Shown in pieces: positions 34,170 through 44,186 of a stretch of DNA of 64,000 bases (position 1 is the first letter of the stretch; each line of letters begins with the position of its first letter). The DNA lies in assembly GCA_021413925.1 (NCBI GenBank), contig JAIOPL010000006.1:124001-188000 (forward strand), read 5' to 3'. Under the pieces are notes generated by a model, which was given only the letters and a program-made list of their open reading frames with translations, ran no database searches and had not been told where the DNA came from. The DNA is from Verrucomicrobiota bacterium. Its GTDB lineage: Bacteria > Verrucomicrobiota > Verrucomicrobiia > Chthoniobacterales > UBA6821. The position numbers and the translations under genes are program-made.

Positions 34170-35894
34170 ATGAAAACCATCCTATTCGTCTGCACAGGAA
34201 ATGTCTGCCGAAGCCCTATGGCGGAGGGTCTCATGAAGGATCTTCTCGGAGACCGTAAGGATACCATCGTCCTCTCTGCCGGCATGAACGCACCTCAGGG
34301 TGCCCATGCAAGCCAACCGGCTGTCGCCGCTCTCTCGGAACTGGGAATCGACCTGGTCACCTTTCGAAGTCAACCGGTGACCGAGGAGCTTTTGGAACGG
34401 TGCACCCATGTTTTTACCATGACACGGGATCATTACCGACTGATCGACCTTCTTTTTCCGGAGCACTCCGGCAAGGTGCGTCTCCTGGGAGAGTTCACCA
34501 AGATCGGCGGCGACGTGCCAGATCCGATCGGCCAGGGACTCACTACCTACAAGCGCTGCCGCGATGTCATCAAAAGCGCGCTGGTACAAATCCGCGATTT
34601 TGTGGATCAATCTTCTATCACCATGTCACAAGCAACAGACTCCCACTCCTCACTCGACTCCATCAGCGCCCTCGCGAAGACCGATCCTGAGATCGCGGCA
34701 GCCATCGCGGCCGAACATCATCGCCAGCTCGAGCACATCGAGCTCATCGCCTCGGAGAACTTCACCAGCCAGGCCGTCATGGAGGCCCAGGGCTCCTGCC
34801 TCACCAACAAGTACGCCGAGGGTTATCCAGGACGCCGCTGGTATGGCGGGTGTGAGTATGTCGATATCGTCGAGAGACTCGCGATCGAACGTGCCAAGAA
34901 GCTTTTCGGAGCCGAGCATGCCAACGTTCAACCCCACAGCGGTAGCCAGGCCAACATGGCCGTCTACTTCAGCGTCCTCCAACCCGGCGACAAAATCCTC
35001 ACCATGGATCTGGCGCATGGCGGTCACCTGACCCACGGACACAAGGCCAACTTCTCCGGCAAGCTCTACGAAGTCACCCACTACGGCGTCTCGCAGACTG
35101 ATGGCCGTATCGACTACGACGCCCTCGCCAAACAGGCCGAGGAAGTTCGCCCGAAGATGATCACCGCCGGCGCTTCCGCCTACCCTCGTGAGATCGACTT
35201 CGCACGTCTTCGCCAGATCGCTGATTCCGTCGGAGCCTATCTCTTTGTTGACATGGCGCATATCGCGGGACTTGTCGCTGGAGGTGTTCATCCGAACCCG
35301 GTCCCCCTAGCCGATTTCGTCACCACCACCACCCACAAGAGTCTGCGAGGCCCTCGCTCCGGACTTATCCTCTGCAAGGAGCAGTATGCGAAGAAGATCG
35401 ATGCACAGGTATTTCCCGGTGTTCAGGGAGGTCCGCTCATGCAGGTCATCGCGGCCAAGGCCGTCTGCTTCCACGAAGCACTGCAGCCTTCCTTCAAGGA
35501 ATACGCGAAGCAGATCGTCCTGAATGCCAAGGCCCTTGCCGCACGCCTCTCCGTGCTCGGCTACACGATCAGCTCCGGAGGCACCGACAATCATGTCCTT
35601 CTCGTCGATCTCCGATCGAAGGGCATCAATGGTCTCGAGGCACAGGAGGCACTTGATAAAGCGGCCATCACCGTCAACAAGAACGCCATCCCCTTCGACA
35701 CCGAGCCTATCTCCAAGACCGGCGGCATCCGCCTTGGCACTCCGGCCATGACCACTCGCGGACTCAAGGAGGAAGAAATGATGCAGGTCGCCGACTTCAT
35801 CGATACAGGCCTCAAGGCCCGGAACGATGAAGCTGCCCTTGCGAAACTCCGCAAGGAAGTCACAGCCTTCACGGGGAGGTTTCCGCTCCCCTGA
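34170..35894 (+). CDS. glyA: Fused low-molecular-weight protein phosphatase - serine hydroxymethyltransferase
   Basis: 574 residues in one frame. Residues 1-150 are a complete LMW-PTP: P-loop [14 protein letters not shown] (Cys8, Arg14) and general-acid block VPDPIG. Residues 152-574 are a full-length [39 protein letters not shown], and the PLP Lys in [14 protein letters not shown] (Lys390). No stop separates them. ATG 34623 ([10 protein letters not shown]) falls exactly at the junction and could start a separate 423-residue SHMT of normal size, so the locus may yield both products. YwlE-type phosphatases often lie near glyA. Val12 replaces the Thr linked to phosphoarginine specificity in YwlE, which favours phosphotyrosine. 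SHMT supplies glycine and methylene-THF. Confidence 0.88.
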   Translation: MKTILFVCTGNVCRSPMAEGLMKDLLGDRKDTIVLSAGMNAPQGAHASQPAVAALSELGIDLVTFRSQPVTEELLERCTHVFTMTRDHYRLIDLLFPEHSGKVRLLGEFTKIGGDVPDPIGQGLTTYKRCRDVIKSALVQIRDFVDQSSITMSQATDSHSSLDSISALAKTDPEIAAAIAAEHHRQLEHIELIASENFTSQAVMEAQGSCLTNKYAEGYPGRRWYGGCEYVDIVERLAIERAKKLFGAEHANVQPHSGSQANMAVYFSVLQPGDKILTMDLAHGGHLTHGHKANFSGKLYEVTHYGVSQTDGRIDYDALAKQAEEVRPKMITAGASAYPREIDFARLRQIADSVGAYLFVDMAHIAGLVAGGVHPNPVPLADFVTTTTHKSLRGPRSGLILCKEQYAKKIDAQVFPGVQGGPLMQVIAAKAVCFHEALQPSFKEYAKQIVLNAKALAARLSVLGYTISSGGTDNHVLLVDLRSKGINGLEAQEALDKAAITVNKNAIPFDTEPISKTGGIRLGTPAMTTRGLKEEEMMQVADFIDTGLKARNDEAALAKLRKEVTAFTGRFPLP

Positions 35895-35916
35895 CGGGGA
35901 GGTGGAACGAAAGCTG

Positions 35917-36084
35917 ATACCTGAAACTTGAAACCTGAAGGGGGAGGGAATCAGGAAACTGCCAATCCTCTTTTCCCTGACCTCTCTTGAATTGTTTCAT
36001 CCTTCAGCCTTCAAGTTTCAGGTCTCATCCCTTTCTTCTCTAATACGTCTCTTCATTCAGCTTTCAAGTTTCAGGTCTCATCCT
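35917..36084. repeat. Iterated CAAGTTTCAGGTC leader repeats before zwf
   Basis: Two direct copies of TTCAAGTTTCAGGTCTCATC (starting 36009 and 36063), each followed by a CTTCTCTT-type tract, lie before the zwf ATG. An inverted relative, ACCTGAAACTTGAAACCTGA, is at about 35920-35939 after the glyA stop. They are pyrimidine-rich on the zwf coding strand. Confidence 0.6.
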
Positions 36085-36093
36085 TCTCTTCCC

Positions 36094-37623
36094 ATGTCTT
36101 CTCCAATAATCAACCCGCTCCGTGAGGGGATCGCCAACCGCATCTCGCCCGAGCCCTGCACGCTTGTCATCTTCGGTGCGACTGGTGACCTCACCCACCG
36201 CAAGCTCATCCCGGCGCTCTATAATCTGGCCGCCGAGGGAGCGCTACCACCGGCCCTCACGATCATCGGGTTTGCCCGACGAGAAAAGACCTCCGAGCAG
36301 TTCCGCAAGGAGCTAGAGGAATCGACGCGCAAGTTCTCCCGCACTCCGCTCAACGAAGAGCTCTGGGCACAGTTCGCCTCATCGATCATCTACCATCAGA
36401 GCCCCTTCGATCAGGCAGAGGGTTACACGACACTTGCCAAACAGATGGATGAGGCTGATCGCAGCCGTGGCACCGCTGGCAACCGCCTCTACTACCTGGC
36501 CGTCGCACCCGACCAGTTCCCGGTCATTTTAAGCCACCTGCGTGAGAGCGGACTCAGCACCGCGAATCCGGGAAGCTGGGCCCGCGTGATCGTGGAGAAG
36601 CCTTTTGGCAAGGATCTCAAGAGCGCACAGCTTCTCAATACCCTTGTCAGCGAGGTCTTCCCTGAGTGCGACACCTACCGAATCGACCATTATTTGGGCA
36701 AGGAAACCGCGCAGAACATCATGGTGATGCGTTTCGCCAATTCGATCTTCGAATCGCTCTGGGATTCCAATCACATCAGCCATGTCCAGATCACGGCGGT
36801 CGAGCCGCTAGGCGTCGAGGGACGCGCCGGCTACTACGATACCTCGGGGGCCATGCGTGACATGATCCAGAATCATCTGCTCCAGCTCCTCACCCTCACA
36901 GCCATGGAGCCGCCCACCAGCCTCAGTGCCGACGCAATCCGCGACGAGAAGGTGAAGGTACTCCGCTCCCTCCGACCACTCCGTGGTGATGATGTCTTCA
37001 AACATGTCGTCCGAGCCCAATACACCGCCGGATTGATCAACGGCCAACCCGTCCCCGGGTACCGCGAGGCTGAGGGGGTTCCCAAGGATTCGACCACCGA
37101 GACCTTCGTGGCCCTTCAGGTGAACATCGACAACTGGCGCTGGGCGGGAGTCCCCTTCTTCATCCGCACAGCCAAGCGTATGCCCAAGGGCGGCACCGAG
37201 ATCGCCATTACATTCAAGAGCGTACCGCCCGTCCTCTTTAACCGGAGCGGCGAAGGCCTCGACGAGAACGTCCTCGTGATACGCATCCAGCCCGACGAGG
37301 GAATCTCCCTTCGCATGAGCGCGAAGATGCCCGGCTCCAGCCTGCGTATCGAGCCCGTGAAGATGGACTTCCATTACGGAACCTCCTTCGGCAAAGCAAC
37401 CCCAGAGGCCTACGAGCGCCTCCTGCTCGACGCGATGTCGGGCGACGCCACCCTCTTCGCGCGCCGCGACGAAGTGGAAGAGGCCTGGGCCTTCGTGGAC
37501 GGGATTGAAGAGGCTTGGAAGACACGCTCCGACGACCTTGCCTTCCACACGGCCGGATCCTGGGGACCGGCAGAGGCGGCCGACCTGGCCGCACGTCACG
37601 GCGTCACCTGGAGGAGGATGTGA
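36094..37623 (+). CDS. zwf: Glucose-6-phosphate 1-dehydrogenase
   Basis: 509 residues from ATG 36094 (MSSPIINPLREG); the open frame reaches 35992 but that part is translated leader repeat. NADP-binding IFGATGDLTHRKLIPALYNL, active-site RIDHYLGKETAQNIMVMRFAN, and later RAGYYDTSGAMRDMIQNHLLQLL. It oxidises glucose 6-phosphate at the entry of the oxidative pentose phosphate pathway. The stop overlaps the GTG start of opcA, a known partner. It makes physiological sense beside xylA/xylB, which feed the same pathway. Confidence 0.96.
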   Translation: MSSPIINPLREGIANRISPEPCTLVIFGATGDLTHRKLIPALYNLAAEGALPPALTIIGFARREKTSEQFRKELEESTRKFSRTPLNEELWAQFASSIIYHQSPFDQAEGYTTLAKQMDEADRSRGTAGNRLYYLAVAPDQFPVILSHLRESGLSTANPGSWARVIVEKPFGKDLKSAQLLNTLVSEVFPECDTYRIDHYLGKETAQNIMVMRFANSIFESLWDSNHISHVQITAVEPLGVEGRAGYYDTSGAMRDMIQNHLLQLLTLTAMEPPTSLSADAIRDEKVKVLRSLRPLRGDDVFKHVVRAQYTAGLINGQPVPGYREAEGVPKDSTTETFVALQVNIDNWRWAGVPFFIRTAKRMPKGGTEIAITFKSVPPVLFNRSGEGLDENVLVIRIQPDEGISLRMSAKMPGSSLRIEPVKMDFHYGTSFGKATPEAYERLLLDAMSGDATLFARRDEVEEAWAFVDGIEEAWKTRSDDLAFHTAGSWGPAEAADLAARHGVTWRRM

Positions 37624-38660
37624 GCTTTATTCCCGGCATCCCGGTGCCGATCGGCGGCATCGAAAAAGCACTTGGTAAACTCTGGGAAGAGAGCGGCGAG
37701 AGCAAGACCCGCGCATCCCTTATCAACCTGGCCATCTATAACGAGAAGCCCGGGTCCCTCGAGCGCAACACCGAGACAATCCGTGGGATCGCGGGTGAGC
37801 ACGCGATGCGGGCCATCCTTATTGAGGCCGATCCCAAGGCCGAAGGGAGCAGCGCCGAGGCGTGGATCACCATGCACTGCTACCTGAGAGGGGCCAAGGG
37901 GGGCTCCGTCTGCAGCGAGCAGATCTGCTTTCAGCTTGCCGGCATGGCAGCTCGTTCCCTTCAAAGCGTCGTATTCTCGCATCTCGATTCTGACCTACCG
38001 CTGGTACTCTGGTGGCAGGCCGATTTCCATCCCCCCATCGACGGCAAGCTCTGGCGCTGGGTTGACAGGTTGCTCTTTGACAGCAGGCACTGGAAGAATC
38101 CCAAGGAACAATTCGGCTTGATCAGACAGATTGCCGGACTCGCCGAAGCCCGCACCGTACTCTGCGATCTGAACTGGGCCCGCTCCCTTCCCGTACGGCA
38201 GGCCTTGGCTGCTATCTTCGACATTCCCGGCAACTTGTCAGAGCTTCTGCTCCTGCGGAAACTGGAACTCGATTATGCCCATGGATCGCGCACCACAGCC
38301 CTGCTCCTGGTAGGATGGTTGGCCGACCGCCTCGGATGGAGCCTCTCCAATCCATCGGCCAATCCGGAGTTCCGTGATGCCCTGGGCAACATCGTTAGCG
38401 TGGAACTGAAAGAGACCGAGGGAGCCAGCATCTCCCGCATGAACCTCGTTTCCGAGAATGCCGAGTTTCATCTCCTGAGAGAATCGGGTTCCGATCTCTA
38501 TGTCACCACAGCGCAGGGAACGAGCATCGCACCCACCAGCAGGATGGTCCGCGCACCCCGTGAAGAGACCCGCGAGATTCTCCTGGCCGAACTCTCCCGC
38601 GGAGGACGCCACCCGCTCTACACCAAGGCGGTTAAAGCCGTGGAAGCTCTCTGGGCTTAA
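37620..38660 (+). CDS. opcA: Glucose-6-phosphate dehydrogenase assembly protein OpcA
   Basis: 346 residues from GTG 37620, which overlaps the zwf stop as GTGA. A GAGGAGG Shine-Dalgarno at 37611-37617 supports this start over the longer frame from 37515. OpcA-like blocks include RNTETIRGIAGEHAMRAILI, SVCSEQICFQLAG, SHLDSDLPLVLWWQADF and TTALLLVGWLADRLGW. OpcA activates or assembles Zwf; it is best known from cyanobacteria and actinobacteria and is common in Verrucomicrobia. The gene ends just before a repeat cluster. Confidence 0.85.
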   Translation: MSFIPGIPVPIGGIEKALGKLWEESGESKTRASLINLAIYNEKPGSLERNTETIRGIAGEHAMRAILIEADPKAEGSSAEAWITMHCYLRGAKGGSVCSEQICFQLAGMAARSLQSVVFSHLDSDLPLVLWWQADFHPPIDGKLWRWVDRLLFDSRHWKNPKEQFGLIRQIAGLAEARTVLCDLNWARSLPVRQALAAIFDIPGNLSELLLLRKLELDYAHGSRTTALLLVGWLADRLGWSLSNPSANPEFRDALGNIVSVELKETEGASISRMNLVSENAEFHLLRESGSDLYVTTAQGTSIAPTSRMVRAPREETREILLAELSRGGRHPLYTKAVKAVEALWA

Positions 38661-38793
38661 ACCCGGATTTTGCATTGGAAGCACGCCAATAGATCTGGAT
38701 GGTTCACCCAGATGGTGAGTCGTCGGATGGTTAAAACCGTTGAAGGGTTGAAACGTTACAACGTGCTGACACCAGGCAGTTATAGGGTCCGTC

Positions 38794-39104
38794 GCTAGGA
38801 CCCATCGCTCTGGGGGATGTGCCCCTAGTTGAGCTCCGACGACTGTACCTCCCACGGGACAAGCCCGTGGGGGAGTTGACCCGTCTGACACCTAAACCAA
38901 CAAGCCCGTGGGGGAGTGACCCGTCTGACACCTAGCTTTGATAGTCCAAAAACCACTGCGATTGTACTAGCTTGCGCCCGCAAGGCTAGCCCTCCGGGTC
39001 CGCCTTCGGCGGCTACAACTCGCCTTTCCCAAAGGCTCGTTTCTGCTCCTCTGCGCGAGATTTCTTCGCTTGTACGAGCGTCGGAAAAAACCGAAAACGC
39101 TCTA
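38794..39104. repeat. Left copy of a composite inverted repeat
   Basis: Order on plus: CTAGGACCCATCGCTCTGGG, a CCCCTAGTTGAGCTCC stretch, then CCCACGGGACAAGCCCGTGG hairpin units with GTCTGACACCTAAACCAACA linkers. AGCTTTGATAG follows at 38935, then GTACTAGCTTGCGCCCGC through AAGGCTCGTTTC, and the element ends ACGCTCTA at 39104. The whole block recurs in inverted orientation at 45126-45479. It fills the gap between opcA and the convergent PBP gene. Confidence 0.75.
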
Positions 39105-39116
39105 AACAATCATCCG

Positions 39117-41660
39117 TTAAAATTCCGCCGGTTTCGGGGCGGGTATTGTCATGACGGGCGCAGCGCTCTGCAGATCCATCGGGCGGACGGGTTCCGCCTT
39201 CCTCACCTCTTTCTCACCGAGCGGCAGGGCAACAGCCACATTGGTTGATCCTCCCTTGCCGTCGGTTCCGGGATCCTTGCCGTCAGGTGATATGGCACGG
39301 GCCACCTTGATATTCGCATCCTCGGCAACTCCCACACTCAGGGTTGGATTCACCGATCGGTAGAGATCATTCTGGGCCAGAAGAGTCGGGGCATTGATGG
39401 GAATCGGACGAACACGTGTCAGATCGACCGCTGCGGCCGCTCTGGGCCATTCAGCCTGGTCGATGTCGCGGTTGTAACTCCTCACCCCTCCCCCGTGGGT
39501 ATCGCAGGACTCCGTGGGCATCTCGGCCTCCGTGGCATACTCGCTAGCAACCATTCCCGGGAGCTTCCGGCATCCCTCGGCGGCAAGCAGCCCTGAACTT
39601 CTGCAGATCGCGACCTGCTTCAAGCCCGCGGGCAGAGTCAGAGACTTAGAGGGAAAGGATCCCATCGAAGCGTTCATCACCTGGGCCCAGATTGGAAGAG
39701 CCAGATCCTTGCCGAAGGCTCCGCGGTAGATCTTCTGAGGCTTGTCGAATCCGATCCAGACACCGCAGGTCACGGCGCTTGAGTAACCCAAAAACCAAGT
39801 GTCGGTGAAATCGTACGCCGTTCCTGATTTGCCCGCCAGCACTGTATTCGTTGAGATCCCCGAGGCAGCCGCCTCCTGAGCACAGGCCTTGAAGAGGGCA
39901 TCCTGAAGGACGGTATGCACCTGATAGGCTGCCTCGGCAGGGAGCACCGGGACACGGGTCACAGGATTCTCATACAGGAGACTCCCCTCCTGATCGGTGA
40001 TCCGCGTGATCGTGAAGAGCTTGGCCGGGCGCGTCCCTCCACCCGGGAAGGCCATGTAGGCAAGGGTCAGTTCATCAAGGCACATCTCGCTGGAGCCGAG
40101 ATAAGCATTGGCCACATCTCGGAGCGGAGATCGAATGCCGGCGGCCTTGCAGAATCCGTTGAGCTGATCGAGGCCGGTTTTATAACCGAGACGAACGACG
40201 GCGGCGTTTTTGCCGCGGGCCACAGCCTCACTCGAAGGCATCGGCCCCTCATACTCGTTGTCAGCACGTTCCACTCCCCATTCCCCCAGGATGCCGTTGA
40301 CTCCACCGATCATCACGAAGTGATTGTCAATGCAGTCATCGTCGACAGACTCTCCCGGGAAGAGCCCGTTAGCATAGGCGGCGGCGGCCACCATGGGGGT
40401 GAAGAGGGTTCCGGGCGGACGGCGTCCCTGGAGGGCGCGGTTGTATTCGCTGTGCAGGAAGTCACGACCGCCGGCAACAGCCAGGATGCCCCCCGTGGCA
40501 TTATCCACCGCCAGAACCGCACCCTGGAGATAGCCGGGAGGAGGCATCGTGACCGACTCTCCACGCTGTGCCGCCTCTTCCATCTTCGCATTGATCTGGT
40601 GGTACTGCTGGTAGGTGATGTGAGCGAAGCCTAGCTGGCTCTCAACCTGTGTCAGATGGCTTTTCAACGCGCGTTCCGCCGCCATCTGGAGCTTGGCATC
40701 GAAGGTCGTCTCGATCTTCACCCCCTCGTTCATCGCCGTGTCATATCCCAGTGCCGCAATAGCCTGCTGGCGGACCAGGTCGATGGCATAGGAGACCCTG
40801 TTCGGATTCGTCCTCTTGCGAACTGAAAGGTTCAGTTCCACGGCAGCGTCGTATTCATCGCGCGTGATCAGGTGCATCTCCCTCATGCGACCCAGAACGA
40901 AATTCCGGACCTTCTTTGCACCCTTGGGGTTATTCCAGGGAGAGTAGAAATTGGGACTCTTGAGCAGGCCCGCGAGCATGGCGCATTCTCCGACACTCAG
41001 ATCCTTGGCAGCCTTCCAGAAGTAGCCCCTGGCAGCAGCCTCGACCCCGTAGAACCCGCTCCCGAAGTAAACGCGATTCAGGTAATACTCCATGATCTTC
41101 TCCTTGGAGAGATGATCCTCGATTCGTTCGGCCAGGAACATTTCCAAGAGCTTGCGACGGTAGCTCTTCTCATGCAGGTCGAACGAGTTTCGAGCCAACT
41201 GCTGGGTCACCGTACTGGCTCCCTGCTTCACCTTACCCTGGTGCCAATTACTGACCGCCGCACGCATCACTCCGAAGTAATCGACGCCGTGATGATCGAA
41301 GAACCTATTGTCCTCCTCCGCGACAACGGCATTCACCATCTCCTTAGGGATCTGATCATAGGGAATGGGCAGGCGATTCTGGATGAAGATCTTGCCCATC
41401 TGCTGAGCATTGCGATCCAGGATGACGCTCGCCGACTCCATCTTGGGGATCTTAGCCAGATCAAAGGAGTCAGCCTTGGCCTTGAACTCCGAAACCAGCC
41501 ATCCGTAGACGATCAGGGCCCCCAGCGAAGTCAGGATCAGGAGCGTTATTGGCACGAGAAACCAGAGCCGTAGAAACCATGGCTTCCGACGACGTTCCCT
41601 ACCCTCTTCCCAACTGTAGCGATGGCGTGCGATCCGCCATATTTTCCATGAAAAGGGCAC
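39117..41660 (-). CDS. Class A penicillin-binding protein with atypical transpeptidase site
   Basis: 847 residues from GTG 41660. A basic cytoplasmic start is followed by one membrane anchor (about residues 33-54), then a GT51 glycosyltransferase domain: AEEDNRFFDHHGVDYFGV, GASTVTQQLARN, EMFLAERIEDHLSKEKIMEYYLN. The transpeptidase domain follows. The KSG block is present (AGKSGTAYDF), but the SxxK position reads GTLFTP (Thr418 and Thr421) and the SxN position reads GKN (483-485). Glycan polymerisation should be intact; acylation by the usual Ser is not possible as read. The C-terminal 100 residues are Pro/Ala-rich. It is 66 bases after galT on the same strand. Confidence 0.85.
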   Translation of the reverse strand: MPFSWKIWRIARHRYSWEEGRERRRKPWFLRLWFLVPITLLILTSLGALIVYGWLVSEFKAKADSFDLAKIPKMESASVILDRNAQQMGKIFIQNRLPIPYDQIPKEMVNAVVAEEDNRFFDHHGVDYFGVMRAAVSNWHQGKVKQGASTVTQQLARNSFDLHEKSYRRKLLEMFLAERIEDHLSKEKIMEYYLNRVYFGSGFYGVEAAARGYFWKAAKDLSVGECAMLAGLLKSPNFYSPWNNPKGAKKVRNFVLGRMREMHLITRDEYDAAVELNLSVRKRTNPNRVSYAIDLVRQQAIAALGYDTAMNEGVKIETTFDAKLQMAAERALKSHLTQVESQLGFAHITYQQYHQINAKMEEAAQRGESVTMPPPGYLQGAVLAVDNATGGILAVAGGRDFLHSEYNRALQGRRPPGTLFTPMVAAAAYANGLFPGESVDDDCIDNHFVMIGGVNGILGEWGVERADNEYEGPMPSSEAVARGKNAAVVRLGYKTGLDQLNGFCKAAGIRSPLRDVANAYLGSSEMCLDELTLAYMAFPGGGTRPAKLFTITRITDQEGSLLYENPVTRVPVLPAEAAYQVHTVLQDALFKACAQEAAASGISTNTVLAGKSGTAYDFTDTWFLGYSSAVTCGVWIGFDKPQKIYRGAFGKDLALPIWAQVMNASMGSFPSKSLTLPAGLKQVAICRSSGLLAAEGCRKLPGMVASEYATEAEMPTESCDTHGGGVRSYNRDIDQAEWPRAAAAVDLTRVRPIPINAPTLLAQNDLYRSVNPTLSVGVAEDANIKVARAISPDGKDPGTDGKGGSTNVAVALPLGEKEVRKAEPVRPMDLQSAAPVMTIPAPKPAEF

Positions 41661-41726
41661 TCGGGCAAGCTCTCCTAAAGAGATATCGGAACAGGCGCCG
41701 GAAGGGGGAGCTTCCCCTCACCCGGA

Positions 41727-42815
41727 TCAGGCCGTGTAATGACGATCCGGAAGAGAGCGTAGACGCTCCGCGGCCTGCTCAGCCGTGAGATCGCGCTGAC
41801 CCTCGGCTAGCATCTCGTAGCCGACCAGGAACTTCTTCACCGAGGCCGAGCGGAGGAGCGGTGGGTAGAAATGGGCGTGAAGCTGCCAGTACTCGTCATC
41901 ATTCTCCTGCTTCTCAGGCTTCTCTCCATCGACCGCCGGGAAAGGAGCCCCATGCCATCCCATCGAGTACGGGAAGGAGCATTGGAAGAGATTGTCGTAG
42001 CGCACAAGGAGTCGGCGCATCGTCTCGGCAAGATCGAGCTTGTGACTCTCCGGCAGAGAGGTCAGGCGGGCCACATGCTCATGCTTCGGGAGGAGTAGCG
42101 TCTCGTAAGGCCAGAGTGCCCAGTAAGGAACGACAGCGAACCAATGCTCACCCTCGACCACAGTGCGTGAGCCATCGCGGAGTTCCTCCGCAGCGTAGTC
42201 GAGCAGCAGAGGCCGCCCATGCTCGCGGAAATACTCCTTCTGCGAGAGATCTTCCTTGGCCGGTTCCTCAGGAATGAAATCCCCCGCCCAGATCTGGCCA
42301 TGAGGATGGGGATTGGAGCATCCCATCGCCGCGCCCTTGTTCTCGAAGACCTGCACCCAGCGGTTCCGGCTTCCGAGATCGGCGCTCTGATCCTGCCAGG
42401 TTCCAATGACATTGCCGATCTCCTCCCGGGACATCTGGGCCAGTGAGAGATCATGGCGTGGCGAGAAGCAGATCACCCGGCATTCGCCGGAGACATTCCT
42501 CGACTGGAAAAGCGGCGAAGAGGTTGAAGCCGGAGCTTCCGTTTCCAGAGTTTCCTTAGTTCCCATAGTTCCCATAGGGGGAAGAAGCGAGGGGAAGTCG
42601 TTGCCGAAGAAAAACGTCTCCTTGTAGTCCGGATTCACCTCGCCGCCCACGCGCTTGTTTCCGGGACAGAGCGTGCAGCCGGGATCGTAGGAGGGACGCC
42701 CTTCACTGACAGTCTCCACCTGACCCAGCCAAGGGCGGGAGGCGCGGTGCGGGGAGACGAGGAGCCACTCGCGAGTGAGCGGATTCCAGCGGCGGTGGGG
42801 ACGAAGATCAGACAT
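41727..42815 (-). CDS. galT: Galactose-1-phosphate uridylyltransferase
   Basis: 362 residues. It exchanges UMP between UDP-glucose and galactose 1-phosphate (Leloir pathway). Zn ligands are likely in [11 protein letters not shown]. Substrate loops: [22 protein letters not shown], with the HxHxQ catalytic triplet, and [38 protein letters not shown] is near the end. The start codon abuts the stop of galK, so galK-galT are coupled. No galE or mutarotase is nearby. Confidence 0.93.
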   Translation of the reverse strand: MSDLRPHRRWNPLTREWLLVSPHRASRPWLGQVETVSEGRPSYDPGCTLCPGNKRVGGEVNPDYKETFFFGNDFPSLLPPMGTMGTKETLETEAPASTSSPLFQSRNVSGECRVICFSPRHDLSLAQMSREEIGNVIGTWQDQSADLGSRNRWVQVFENKGAAMGCSNPHPHGQIWAGDFIPEEPAKEDLSQKEYFREHGRPLLLDYAAEELRDGSRTVVEGEHWFAVVPYWALWPYETLLLPKHEHVARLTSLPESHKLDLAETMRRLLVRYDNLFQCSFPYSMGWHGAPFPAVDGEKPEKQENDDEYWQLHAHFYPPLLRSASVKKFLVGYEMLAEGQRDLTAEQAAERLRSLPDRHYTA

Positions 42816-44063
42816 CTATTCCCAGCCTGGCAGAGTTTTGATTCCATCTACCATCTTGCAGGAATGAACGGCATAACTGCCGACATACTCGGGATGACTG
42901 CGCGGATAGGCGGTCTCCACAGCAGAGCGGACAGCCGCCTCGCTCTCGCTAAGCACCAGAGCACCGCTGGCGCCACGGTCACCGCCGCCAAGCATCCGCT
43001 CGCCGAGAACACCCGGAATGGTCCTCACGATATCGCACATGGTTTCGAGTTCCTTGCCAGAGATTTGGTAGTCATCACGCAGTCCGAGGCCGTCCGCACG
43101 AAAGATGGCCCCGACCTCCCCGATATCTCCCTGCTGCCAAGCCGCCATCATCCGCTCGAACCGCAACTGGGCATGGTAGATGTAGTCGAGACGCTTGCAG
43201 AGATGGGGATGGCTGTCGCCGAATCTTGATAGGATCGATCGGAAGAGTTCTTCGGAGCGCACGTCGCCCAGCGACTCGATCCCGAAGGGTTCGCGGCAGA
43301 GATCGACCATCTCACGGCATTCCGTATGGCGGATCTTGTAGGTCGATTTCTCCAGTCCGGGACGGATTGTCCCGGTATCCAGGCTCATGATCCGGAAGTC
43401 GGGAGCTCCCTCACCGAGAGGCACATGGCGGATCGAGCGATCGGCAGGATTATAGTGAGTCCCCATCCCCTCGCGCGCAAAGAGGATCATGATCTGATCG
43501 AGATTTCCGCAAGGAGAGCCGATGTACTCATTCTCCACAGCCTGGGCGAGATCAACGATCCCCATCTGCGAAGGGAATTCGATACCGTTCACCTCGGCCA
43601 GCGAGATCAAGAGATTGAGCGTCAGCGACGCCGAGCGGGACATCCCGCCACCGGGTATATTCCCGTACAGCACCGCATCCATACCCTTCTGAAGCTTGTA
43701 TCCTTTTTTCTGGAGGATCCAGGCGACACCGAGGGGAAACCGCGACCAGGAATCGGGAGCCGTCCCGGGCTCGGGAATAGCATCGAGAGGCAAGTCGATC
43801 AGGCCATCCTGCTCGAAGTTCCCGCTATAGAGACGGAGACGGCCGGAGTCATTAGGCTTGAAGGCCATCCAGATGAATCGGTCCGTGCCGACACCGAAGA
43901 GCTGCGTGCCGTTATAATCACCGTGCTCGACACCCAGGCAGAACCTGGAAGAAGAGCGCCGGATCGTGGCACCGGCAAGGGAGAGGCCCGCCTTGGCAGC
44001 TAGCCCGGAAAGAATCTTCCTGGCCCCCACATCAGTGGAATTGATTTGTTCTTCGCTAATCAT
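42816..44063 (-). CDS. galK: Galactokinase-like GHMP kinase
   Basis: 415 residues. GHMP kinase architecture: sugar-binding region SRFCLGVEHGDYNGTQLFG, P-loop IPGGGMSRSASLTLN, catalytic Asp in SPCGNLDQIMILF, and the C-terminal ERMLGGGDRGASGALVL. The E-H-x-D-Y core is kept, but the canonical R-x-N-x-I-G-E-H-T-D and P-x-G-A-G-L-S-S-S are both altered (VEHGDY, GGGMSRS). The adjacent galT makes galactose the most likely substrate; another hexose or hexuronic acid cannot be excluded. It is the first gene of galK-galT, possibly including the PBP gene downstream. Confidence 0.75.
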   Translation of the reverse strand: MISEEQINSTDVGARKILSGLAAKAGLSLAGATIRRSSSRFCLGVEHGDYNGTQLFGVGTDRFIWMAFKPNDSGRLRLYSGNFEQDGLIDLPLDAIPEPGTAPDSWSRFPLGVAWILQKKGYKLQKGMDAVLYGNIPGGGMSRSASLTLNLLISLAEVNGIEFPSQMGIVDLAQAVENEYIGSPCGNLDQIMILFAREGMGTHYNPADRSIRHVPLGEGAPDFRIMSLDTGTIRPGLEKSTYKIRHTECREMVDLCREPFGIESLGDVRSEELFRSILSRFGDSHPHLCKRLDYIYHAQLRFERMMAAWQQGDIGEVGAIFRADGLGLRDDYQISGKELETMCDIVRTIPGVLGERMLGGGDRGASGALVLSESEAAVRSAVETAYPRSHPEYVGSYAVHSCKMVDGIKTLPGWE

Positions 44064-44186
44064 CGATTGGTTTTAATGAGAGTGTTGAAGAATGACTGAG
44101 AAAGTACTGGATTTTACTCAAATCAAAAAAGAGCTCAATAGTATTACCCGATACCCATTTCCTCGGAAATCATTCATAATCCACCC

